Assembly: GCA_964230605.1 (NCBI GenBank)
Contig: CAXRIN010000083.1
Location: 24,078 to 88,077, forward strand
From: GCA-002722245 sp964230605
Lineage (GTDB): Bacteria; Bacteroidota; Bacteroidia; Flavobacteriales_C; GCA-002722245
Direction: 5' to 3'
DNA length: 64,000 nt
Under the pieces are notes generated by a model. The model saw nothing but the letters and a program-made list of their open reading frames with translations. It was not told the origin of the DNA and did not search any database. Positions 1-6,619 of this stretch are shown here, piece by piece. The translations under genes and the position numbers were made by a program. The stretch's first letter is position 1. Every line of letters starts with the position of its first letter.

Positions 1-149
1 ATTTGTTTTTATCTAATTTCTAATGATTTGGAAATTTTTTTAAAAAAATAATCTAAAAAACTCTGAGGTCTCTGAGTACTCTGAGGGAGAAAAAAACACT
101 CCGCTGAAAAAAATCTCTTTCGTGACGGGTTTTTCGTTATGTTTGTTTT
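1..149. other. intergenic region with CTCTGAG direct repeats
   Basis: No gene is visible here. Positions about 59-87 hold three near-identical CTCTGAG units. A similar pair of units sits at about 36386-36404, upstream of another gene, so this may be a decayed dispersed repeat. The right end carries the promoter of the acetyltransferase gene. The left end continues outside the window. Confidence 0.4.
138..145 (+). promoter_or_regulatory. Bacteroidota -7 box (TATGTTTG) of the acetyltransferase gene
   Basis: TATGTTTG matches the Bacteroidota consensus TAnnTTTG. It ends exactly four bases before the ATG at 150, so the transcript probably starts at or next to the start codon. No clear -33 element is seen. 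Confidence 0.55.
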
Positions 150-668
150 ATGCTGTTGAAAGGTAAGAATATATCACTTCGTGCTCTTGAACCTACCGAT
201 TTGGAGGTGATATATTATTGGGAAAATGATCCTGAAATTTGGGAGGTTTCACATACTTTAGCTCCATTTTCGAGGTTTGTTCTGACGCAATACTTGGAGA
301 CTCAGCATCTAGATATCTATGCGTCTAAGCAACTAAGACTCGTTATAATAGATAAAAATAGAGTGCCTGTAGGTTTGATTGATTTGTTTGAATTTGAACC
401 AAAACACAAGCGAGCAGGAGTTGGTATTTTAATAGATGTGAATGCCAGAGGTAAAGGATATGCAAGGGAATCTTTGGAGTTGATGGAGGAGTATTGTTTT
501 AACCATCTAGATTTGCATCAGATTTATGCTAATATTGGAGTTTCCAATCAAGCCAGCTTAACACTTTTTGAAACTTTAGGTTACAAAAAGGTGGGAGTGA
601 AAAAAGATTGGATTAAAAATGCCAATGGATTTGAAGACGAGGCTTTGTATCAAAAATTAAACTCCTAG
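150..668 (+). CDS. GNAT family N-acetyltransferase (RimJ/RimL-like)
   Basis: This 172-residue protein looks like a single-domain acetyl-CoA-dependent N-acetyltransferase. It opens with the typical LLKGKNISLRALEPTDLE strand/helix. The acetyl-CoA pyrophosphate-binding stretch is about residues 90-105 (GVGILIDVNARGKGYARESL), followed by the conserved NQASLTLFETLGY segment near residues 130-145, which marks the RimJ/RimL-like branch. It is cytosolic and the substrate is unknown: it could be a ribosomal protein N-terminus, an amine, or a polyamine as in SpeG-like enzymes. The ATG lies four bases after a TAnnTTTG box. Its 3' end overlaps the convergent DUF4924 gene by 12 bases. Family assignment is secure, substrate is not. 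Confidence 0.88.
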   Translation: MLLKGKNISLRALEPTDLEVIYYWENDPEIWEVSHTLAPFSRFVLTQYLETQHLDIYASKQLRLVIIDKNRVPVGLIDLFEFEPKHKRAGVGILIDVNARGKGYARESLELMEEYCFNHLDLHQIYANIGVSNQASLTLFETLGYKKVGVKKDWIKNANGFEDEALYQKLNS

Positions 669-1205
669 TTGAGTGTTTACTTGGTTCATCATTTCATGAT
701 AATTCTTTCCCAGTCTTGCCATCATTTTTGAAATTCGATCAAAAGATTGTTGAGTCTCTGCTGAAATTTCTTTCTTTCCTAATTTCAAAGTCCACAACCC
801 AAATAACCCTGTCATACAGGCCTCTATCTCAGTTACCTCGTTAGCTTGTTTCTTTTGCAATTCAAAAATATCAGCCCTAGCATTGTTGTAAAGAGGATTA
901 TAACCTTTGTCTGAATAGGTTTTAAGCAAGGTTTGATGTAGTAAAGAAAGCTCCGTGATTGTATCACGTGTAAAAGCAAGGTGACCTGTTTGCTGAAGGT
1001 TTTGACTCTTCATTTGTTGAATCAAATCAGCATACCATTCAGCTACTAATTCTTTATCATTTTCAGTAAGGCCTAATTGAGCTATTACATTCCCTTTAAT
1101 AATCTCAAGATTAAATTGACAAGCACGAATAATATTCTCTACTTGCCACATGTAAAGCACATATTCTATAATGTTGTTTTTCTTTTTCTCTTGAGCTATA
1201 AACAT
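657..1205 (-). CDS. DUF4924 family protein
   Basis: A 182-residue soluble, helix-rich protein matching the Bacteroidota family DUF4924 as I remember it. Its hallmark start is MFIAQEKKKNNIIEYVLYMW, followed by a QVENIIRAC segment. No signal peptide or membrane segment is visible and no catalytic motif is recognisable. It starts two bases after the stop of the OmpH-like gene, so the two are almost certainly co-transcribed. Its 3' end overlaps the acetyltransferase gene on the other strand by 12 bases. The function is unknown. Family assignment is from memory of the N-terminal motif and was not searched. Confidence 0.75.
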   Translation of the reverse strand: MFIAQEKKKNNIIEYVLYMWQVENIIRACQFNLEIIKGNVIAQLGLTENDKELVAEWYADLIQQMKSQNLQQTGHLAFTRDTITELSLLHQTLLKTYSDKGYNPLYNNARADIFELQKKQANEVTEIEACMTGLFGLWTLKLGKKEISAETQQSFDRISKMMARLGKNYHEMMNQVNTQLGV

Positions 1206-1207
1206 GA

Positions 1208-1885
1208 TTATTTATTGTTTTTGTTAACAACAAGGATAATTTGTTCCGAAATATCGTTTTTCTCATTTAGAGGGAAAAATGAAGTGTTCATTCCGTCTTG
1301 TACTAAAACATAATCAAGCTTTAATTTTTCATTGATCTCATCTAAAGCTTTTTGAACAATCTCATTTCTTTTTTGAGTGATTGTCATTTGACTTTTTTGC
1401 AAGTTTTCTGCTTTTGGTTTTAAATCCATTACTTTTTGCTCAGCTTCCGCTTGTTTTTGAGCCATCTCTTTCATTTCCATTTGATAGGTCATCTGATCTA
1501 ACAAACCTTTGTCTTGCATTCTTTTTAGTTCGTTTTCTTTCTTAGATCGGTATGCGTCAAAGTCCTGGTAAATTTGAGCTTCTTGTCTTTGTAAACTTAA
1601 TTGTTGTTGCTCAAGCTTTTTTAAATCGTTTTTCAAAACAGGGCATTGCTCAACTACTTTGAACATATTAATAAAACCAATTCTTGAGAAGTCGGCCTCT
1701 TTCAATGAATCTAATGAAGTAGTGTCACTTAAATCAATCATAGCAACAGAGTCTGTTACAGTTGAATCAATGGTTTCTTCAATTAGCACTTCTTCTTTTT
1801 CTGCCTTTCCAGTTGAATTAAAGTGAAGTATATATAAAACTATAAGTCCTACCGCTAATATTCCGTTCGTTAAATTGATTTTCAT
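1208..1885 (-). CDS. OmpH/Skp family periplasmic chaperone-like protein
   Basis: A protein of 225 residues with an N-terminal hydrophobic segment (about residues 6-22, signal anchor or signal peptide), an acidic Thr/Ser/Asp-rich linker, and a long charged coiled coil from about residue 80 to 180 that is rich in Gln, Lys and Glu. This is the architecture of OmpH/Skp proteins, which hold unfolded outer-membrane proteins in the periplasm. The segment IGFINMFKVVEQCPVLKNDL resembles the strand that starts the Skp fold. An upstream in-frame TTG at 1906 overlaps the TATATTTG promoter box (1911-1904), so the ATG at 1885 is preferred. It is first in a two-gene operon with the DUF4924 gene. The linker is longer than in classical Skp. 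Confidence 0.75.
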   Translation of the reverse strand: MKINLTNGILAVGLIVLYILHFNSTGKAEKEEVLIEETIDSTVTDSVAMIDLSDTTSLDSLKEADFSRIGFINMFKVVEQCPVLKNDLKKLEQQQLSLQRQEAQIYQDFDAYRSKKENELKRMQDKGLLDQMTYQMEMKEMAQKQAEAEQKVMDLKPKAENLQKSQMTITQKRNEIVQKALDEINEKLKLDYVLVQDGMNTSFFPLNEKNDISEQIILVVNKNNK

Positions 1886-1903
1886 GTTACAAATTTTGGA
1901 GTG

Positions 1904-1911
1904 CAAATATA
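1904..1911 (-). promoter_or_regulatory. -7 box (TATATTTG) of the OmpH/DUF4924 operon
   Basis: On the minus strand TATATTTG reads from 1911 to 1904, 18 bases before the ATG at 1885. It covers the alternative TTG start at 1906 and so argues against that start. Confidence 0.6.
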
Positions 1912-1997
1912 GAATTAATCGAACGATTTAATTATTTACTTCTTTTTAAATATTAAAGGAACTAAAATGAATTGAGTTCGTACCATACCTGTTAGCG

Positions 1998-2752
1998 ATG
2001 AATAAAAGATATACGTTAGGTATAATAATTTCAATTTTAGTTTTGGTATTTAACCAAGCTTTTATTCAATATTGGCTTGAACAAAAGAAATCCGACGCCT
2101 ACATGATTTAAGTGAGCCAGTTAGGAAAATAACAACTTTTTCTTCAGAACTTGAGAAAGATCTAAGCGGTAAATTAGAGTCTGATGAATCCTTTGCGCTC
2201 AATACCATTAAAAATTCTTCTATCCAGTTGAAGAATTACTTCATGGGAATTCTTCAGTTGAATGATATTGACGAGAAAAAGGGATGGGAATCATTTAATC
2301 TTAAAGAAGGAATTGAATCAATCTTCCTAAAATCTAAATCGGAGTTTAATCAAGAGGATTCAACAATAGAGTTTAAAATAGATGAACCTATTACCGTAAA
2401 ATTTGATAAAGAGGAATTTTTCTTACTCTTCTTCGAAATGATTAAGAATAGCTTTGTTTATGCTAAAAAGGAAGAGTCGCTTAATATTTTGGTTTCGGGT
2501 GAAATTGAAGGTGATTTTATAGAAATCGCTTTCCAAGACAACGGAATTGGTTTAGATGCCAAATATGACTCTAAAGTTTTTCAAATGTTTCAAAGACTTC
2601 ACACTAGAAAAGAATATCCCGGTTACGGTATTGGTTTAGCGCTATGTAAAAAGATTATTGAAACAATGGGAGGAGATATTTCGATTGATAGTGGTTATGT
2701 GGAAGGTGCACGTTTTATTATTCGTTTGCCTTCTCAATTATTATCGAAGTAG
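1998..2752 (+). pseudogene. sensor histidine kinase broken by an internal deletion/frameshift
   Basis: Two pieces of one kinase lie in different frames. Piece one (ATG at 1998 to a TAA at 2109) encodes a 37-residue N-terminus with one membrane segment (GIIISILVLVF) ending in QKKSDAYMI, which resembles the start of type-IV-pilus/PilJ-type sensor N-termini that continue into an RQRMLSQ motif. Piece two, in another frame, begins at about 2102 with HDLSEPVRKI, an H-box with the phosphoacceptor His. It continues through the N box (EMIKNSFVYA), G1 (DNGIGLD) and G2 (GYGIGLALC) of the HATPase domain to 2752. The sensor region expected between them is missing. Piece two has no ATG before 2243, which lies after the H-box. 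The last 12 bases overlap the convergent gene. Confidence 0.82.
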
Positions 2753-4255
2753 AGTCACAGTTCCGATTTTTTGATAATCATTTAATACACCTGTTTCTCT
2801 CTCTATTTGTTTGTAGTTTAGTTTGTAAACATATGTTCCTTGAGGTGCATTTTTTCCATCCCATTTATCGGTCAACTTATTGGTGCTGAAAATAACTTTT
2901 CCAAATCTATTGTAGATATTTAAACTGTAATAATAGGTTTCAATAGCTTCTGCTCCAAAAGTATCGTTAAATCCATCTCCGTTAGGTGTGAAAGCGTTGG
3001 GGATAAATAAATCTGTCGCACAAAAATCTTCAATTTTTATTCTGTCGGTAACAAAGCAATTAGCTCCGTTGTAAAGAGTTACTTTGTAAAAGCCGGGAGT
3101 TTTTGCAATGAAAATTGCATTTGTATCAAGCGTGTCATTGTGGCTCCAAACTATCCATTCAGCTTCTCCGGCATAAAGCTTCAAGCCATTTTTAATCTGT
3201 AAACATAGAGTAGTGTCACCTGGAAGTAAGCTTATTGGTGTTTCTTTTTCATTAACATTCATTGAATCAGATGCCAAACATCCAGAATCGTGGGAGATTT
3301 TAAGCCAATATTTACCGATATCATCAATATTAATTTCCTTTGTTGTTTCTCCAGTGGACCATTCATATGAAAAACCTGAATTGAATACGGTGTCGGCTTT
3401 TAATTTTACTTTATCTCCCGGACATATTGTTGTGTCGTTGTTTATTGTGAATTCTATATTGTCAATTACAGTTACTGATACCGAGTCTTCGGTGTAACAA
3501 ACTTTATTAAAAGATATATCATCCATTGCGAAATCATTACCATTACTGGCTGTGTTTTCGTTTGTAATGCATATTTCGGCACTTGTATTGAGGCCTGAGT
3601 TCCAAATTTCAAAAAATTCATTCCATTCACATTCTTTTGGTTTAGCTTCAAATGGAGCGCCGATTGTATCACCATTAATTGTAAATTGTAAAATCGCATT
3701 GTTTAAGTTGAGAATGGATGTTACCCATGTTGATAAGGCGTAATCTTCATTTTGTTCTACATCAACCGTTTGACACCATATTTCTTCATTAGGAACGATA
3801 GCTCCGTCTGTTACAAACATATTTCCAATTCCCGTTTCTGTGTGGTCTGTGCAGTTTTTCCAACTAGGCCAATAAGTGTTTGTTTTGTTGTTAATGCAGT
3901 AACTTCCTTGTGGCATGCTACCGTTTAAACAACTTGACCAGTAATTAGATTGGAAATCCACGTTTCCAGATTCAAAATCACCATTTTTTATAAGGTTTTC
4001 TGGATGCAGTATTCTGTTTGAGACATAAAACTTTTGAGATTTTTGGATGTCAACTGTGATTTTTGCTAAAGTATCACTAGATGTTATACCTTCTCCAAAC
4101 CATTTTACTTTACCTAAGTTATTTCCTTTAACCCATAAGTTAATTTCTGAAGGAGAACATATGGTTGTGTCTGGCATTTTTAAGAAGTCGCAATTCTTTT
4201 GTCCTTGAACAAAACCTAAAATGCAAATGAATATGAATAGCAGCCAAGTTTTCAC
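2741..4255 (-). CDS. secreted type IX substrate with gliding-motility (CHU_C) C-terminus
   Basis: A 504-residue exported protein. Residues 1-18 form a signal peptide (WLLFIFICILGFVQGQ). The middle (about 70-250) looks like a carbohydrate-binding-like beta-sandwich. Two PKD/Ig-like repeats follow, each opening with a 'DTTICPGD'-type motif (about 265-340 and 340-410). The last about 90 residues are a CHU_C/type B sorting domain: FIPNAFTPNGDGFNDTF, then YNRFGKVIF, then WDGKNAPQGTYVYKL. Proteins with this tail are exported across the outer membrane by the type IX system and usually stay at the surface. The start codon is GTG. It is monocistronic, with about 60 bases to the next gene. The specific ligand is unknown; an adhesin role is a guess. 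Confidence 0.87.
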   Translation of the reverse strand: MKTWLLFIFICILGFVQGQKNCDFLKMPDTTICSPSEINLWVKGNNLGKVKWFGEGITSSDTLAKITVDIQKSQKFYVSNRILHPENLIKNGDFESGNVDFQSNYWSSCLNGSMPQGSYCINNKTNTYWPSWKNCTDHTETGIGNMFVTDGAIVPNEEIWCQTVDVEQNEDYALSTWVTSILNLNNAILQFTINGDTIGAPFEAKPKECEWNEFFEIWNSGLNTSAEICITNENTASNGNDFAMDDISFNKVCYTEDSVSVTVIDNIEFTINNDTTICPGDKVKLKADTVFNSGFSYEWSTGETTKEINIDDIGKYWLKISHDSGCLASDSMNVNEKETPISLLPGDTTLCLQIKNGLKLYAGEAEWIVWSHNDTLDTNAIFIAKTPGFYKVTLYNGANCFVTDRIKIEDFCATDLFIPNAFTPNGDGFNDTFGAEAIETYYYSLNIYNRFGKVIFSTNKLTDKWDGKNAPQGTYVYKLNYKQIERETGVLNDYQKIGTVTLLR

Positions 4256-4318
4256 AAAACCAATATATTCTTAATAGAGTCGACTGTCAATTAATGGAGT
4301 AGGACAAGCTTAGGACAA

Positions 4319-5032
4319 CTAAAAAATTATGTAAAAATCCTTTAGTAGCTCTTGATACTCTTTAGTGTATCCAATGTCTTGGTTTCCTGATGTAAACTCT
4401 TGATATATAGTTTTTTCAGTTTGGTTTGTAAATTCAAAGATTGTTCTTTTTGAAGCCTTTTTGGGTGAAGAGAAAATTTTGGTTTGTTTGGAAATAGATA
4501 GGTTTAATTTTTTGCTTTCTACTTCAACACGCTCCGATTCCCAGGTTGGATATATAAGATATAATATTCCACTGTCTGATAAAAGAACTTTAGCTTTTTG
4601 CAATAAGGTGGTCAATGGAAGAAATTTTTCTTGTCTGGCTTGATTTCGATCTTCGTCATCACTTCCTGTTTCTTCAGTAAAAAACGGAGGGTTGGAAAGA
4701 ATAAGATCAAATTTTTCATTTGGTTCAAAATCTTGCAATGAAGTCTTGATGAGTTCAAATCCCTTTTCAAAAGGAGAGTTGTTAAAATTTATTTTGGCTT
4801 GTTTAATTGCGTTGCTGTTGGGGTCGATTGTAGTGATTTCAGATAAAGGGAATTTTTGACGTAGCATCATTGGGATTAAACCAGTCCCTGTTCCAATATC
4901 TAAAATTTTTATAGGGTTAGAAGATGAGACCCAAGCAGCAAGTAAAGCTCCATCAAATCCAACCTTCATTGCACATTTGTCGTGTTCAATTGAAAATTGC
5001 TTGAATTGGAAAGGTTTGGCGTATTTACTCAT
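4319..5032 (-). CDS. trmN6: tRNA1(Val) (adenine-37-N6)-methyltransferase
   Basis: A 237-residue class I SAM-dependent methyltransferase of the YfiC/TrmN6 family, which puts N6-methyl on adenosine 37 of tRNA-Val. Visible motifs are the substrate-side opening FQFKQFSIEHDKCAMKVG, the SAM-binding loop ILDIGTGTGLIPMML (about residues 44-58), the acidic strand-2 end TTIDPN, and the catalytic NPPFF motif of N6-adenine methyltransferases (about residues 113-117). Length is normal. Its start lies eight bases inside the end of rimM, so translation is probably coupled to rimM. Both genes act on the translation machinery. A rimM-trmN6 pair without rpsP and trmD is a departure from the enterobacterial rpsP-rimM-trmD order. 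Confidence 0.88.
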   Translation of the reverse strand: MSKYAKPFQFKQFSIEHDKCAMKVGFDGALLAAWVSSSNPIKILDIGTGTGLIPMMLRQKFPLSEITTIDPNSNAIKQAKINFNNSPFEKGFELIKTSLQDFEPNEKFDLILSNPPFFTEETGSDDEDRNQARQEKFLPLTTLLQKAKVLLSDSGILYLIYPTWESERVEVESKKLNLSISKQTKIFSSPKKASKRTIFEFTNQTEKTIYQEFTSGNQDIGYTKEYQELLKDFYIIF

Positions 5033-5549
5033 TCAAATCAATAATTCCTTCAGGAAGGTCGAATACTACTTTCTTTTCATCTGTGTTGATTTCAACAATG
5101 AAATCATCAACAAAAGGAATAATGATTTCCTCATTTTGATATTCAACAAACATTATTGTTTGGGCTGTTTGATTATTAATCTCAGTGATTTCACCTATCT
5201 CACCTTTTTGTTTGTCAAAAAGTGTACAGCCAACCAGCTCGTGCATATAAAATTCCTCAGAGTCTAGTTCAGGCAACATTTCTTTTGGCAGGTAAAGAGA
5301 CAGGTTTTTAATTCGATTAATATCATCATCTGAATTCAAACCTTCGAATTTTCCGAGGGCATTTCCTTTAGGATTCAGTTTATAGTGTGAAAGTGGATAG
5401 CTTACTAATTTTCTACCTATCAAAACGTAAACAGAATCCAAAGCTTCAGGCTCAATTGGACTATCATTGTCAATTATAATATTAACCTCTCCTTTAAAAC
5501 CTTTTGGTTTACCAACTTTACCGAAATAAAAACAATCCTCTACTTTCAT
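5025..5549 (-). CDS. rimM: ribosome maturation factor RimM
   Basis: A 174-residue RimM, which binds ribosomal protein S19 and helps mature the 30S head. The N-terminal RimM barrel begins with FYFGKVGKPKGFKGEVNI (residues 7-24). The C-terminal PRC-barrel domain (about 95-170) has FYMHELVGCTLFD and then IIIPFVDDFIVEIN. Length is typical. It is the first gene of a two-gene operon with trmN6. Its promoter box (TAAATTTG, 5571-5564) lies next to the start of the divergent GSCFA gene, only 26 bases away. Confidence 0.92.
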   Translation of the reverse strand: MKVEDCFYFGKVGKPKGFKGEVNIIIDNDSPIEPEALDSVYVLIGRKLVSYPLSHYKLNPKGNALGKFEGLNSDDDINRIKNLSLYLPKEMLPELDSEEFYMHELVGCTLFDKQKGEIGEITEINNQTAQTIMFVEYQNEEIIIPFVDDFIVEINTDEKKVVFDLPEGIIDLNE

Positions 5550-5552
5550 CTT

Positions 5553-5560
5553 TATATTTG
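5553..5560 (+). promoter_or_regulatory. -7 box (TATATTTG) of the GSCFA gene
   Basis: TATATTTG ends 15 bases before the GSCFA ATG at 5576. It starts only four bases outside the rimM start codon, so any upstream promoter element must lie inside rimM coding sequence. Confidence 0.6.
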
Positions 5561-5563
5561 TGA

Positions 5564-5571
5564 CAAATTTA
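5564..5571 (-). promoter_or_regulatory. -7 box (TAAATTTG) of the rimM-trmN6 operon
   Basis: The minus strand reads TAAATTTG from 5571 to 5564, 14 bases before the rimM ATG at 5549. It occupies the place where the transcript of the divergent GSCFA gene should begin, so the two promoters interlock. Confidence 0.55.
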
Positions 5572-5575
5572 GTTC

Positions 5576-6556
5576 ATGGAGAGAACAGAAGTAAATATTT
5601 CTAGTAATTTTCCTTTATTAAGTGTAAATGATCGAACACTTTTTTTAGGCTCTTGCTTTTCTGAAAATATTGGGCGAAAATTTCAAGAGTATAAATTACA
5701 AGCCACAGTTAATCCCCTAGGCGTGGTTTTTCATCCAATCCCTCTTTCTAATCAGATCAAAAGGGCTCTTTCAGATGATTTGTATATTGAAAGTGATTTT
5801 TTTGAGTTTAATGATTATTGGTTTAACTACGAATTGAGTGGATCGTGTGCCAAGTTTGACAAGCAAGAAGCAGTTAGTTGGGCAAATGAAAAATTAGGAG
5901 ACCTGAAACAGAGGTTGAAAAAGTCGGAAAGATTATTTTTATCTCTAGGGAGTGCTGTTGAAAGATCATTTTTAGGAAATGTTGTGGCGAACTGCCATAA
6001 GCAACCAATTAAAAAATTTGAAAGAAAAATAACTGGAGTTCAAACCTTAGTTGAGAATATTTCCCCTGCCTTAGATAGTGTTTTTGCAATAAATCCAAAT
6101 CTTAAAATTTACTTTACAGTTAGTCCAGTAAGACATTTAAAAGAAGGTTTGGTGGATAATACAATAAGTAAATCAACGCTTGTTTTATTGTGTCAAGAAT
6201 TATGTAATCGTTTTAAGAATGTTGAGTACTTACCAATTTATGAAGTAGTTATTGATGAATTAAGAGATTACTCATTTTTTAAAGATGACTTACTTCATCC
6301 TAATGATAAGGCTATTGAGTATATTTGGCATAAGGTTAAAGAGTCTTTAGGAAGTTTAGAATTGAAGACTTATTTAGAGCATTCAAATAAATTAATTACA
6401 GCTTTTAATCACAATTCACTATATCCTAAATCTGCTTCAAACATAGCTTTTTTAAATAATCTGAAATTAAGTTTAGAGCAGCATCAAGAAGAATATAAAT
6501 TGGATTGGACAGCAGAAATTGATATTGTTAAAGAAAAGTTGAAAAATATGGCATAA
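5576..6556 (+). CDS. GSCFA domain protein (SGNH-hydrolase-like)
   Basis: A 326-residue protein of the GSCFA family, named for the motif present here as LGSCFSENIG (about residues 24-33). That block resembles the nucleophile block of SGNH esterases. A TVSPVRHLKEG motif lies near residue 182 and a DDLLHPN block near residue 240, where SGNH enzymes place the Asp-x-x-His pair. No signal peptide is evident, so it is probably cytosolic. The family is common in Bacteroidota and has no firmly known substrate. The C-terminal about 80 residues are helical and family-specific. It is transcribed divergently from rimM and lies 63 bases before the coiled-coil gene. Hydrolase activity is inference from motifs only. 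Confidence 0.85.
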   Translation: MERTEVNISSNFPLLSVNDRTLFLGSCFSENIGRKFQEYKLQATVNPLGVVFHPIPLSNQIKRALSDDLYIESDFFEFNDYWFNYELSGSCAKFDKQEAVSWANEKLGDLKQRLKKSERLFLSLGSAVERSFLGNVVANCHKQPIKKFERKITGVQTLVENISPALDSVFAINPNLKIYFTVSPVRHLKEGLVDNTISKSTLVLLCQELCNRFKNVEYLPIYEVVIDELRDYSFFKDDLLHPNDKAIEYIWHKVKESLGSLELKTYLEHSNKLITAFNHNSLYPKSASNIAFLNNLKLSLEQHQEEYKLDWTAEIDIVKEKLKNMA

Positions 6557-6619
6557 TCATTGGCTTTTTACACAACAATTCTGAAGAAAGTGCGTAAAAT
6601 GCCGAGAGTTGACTGAGTT

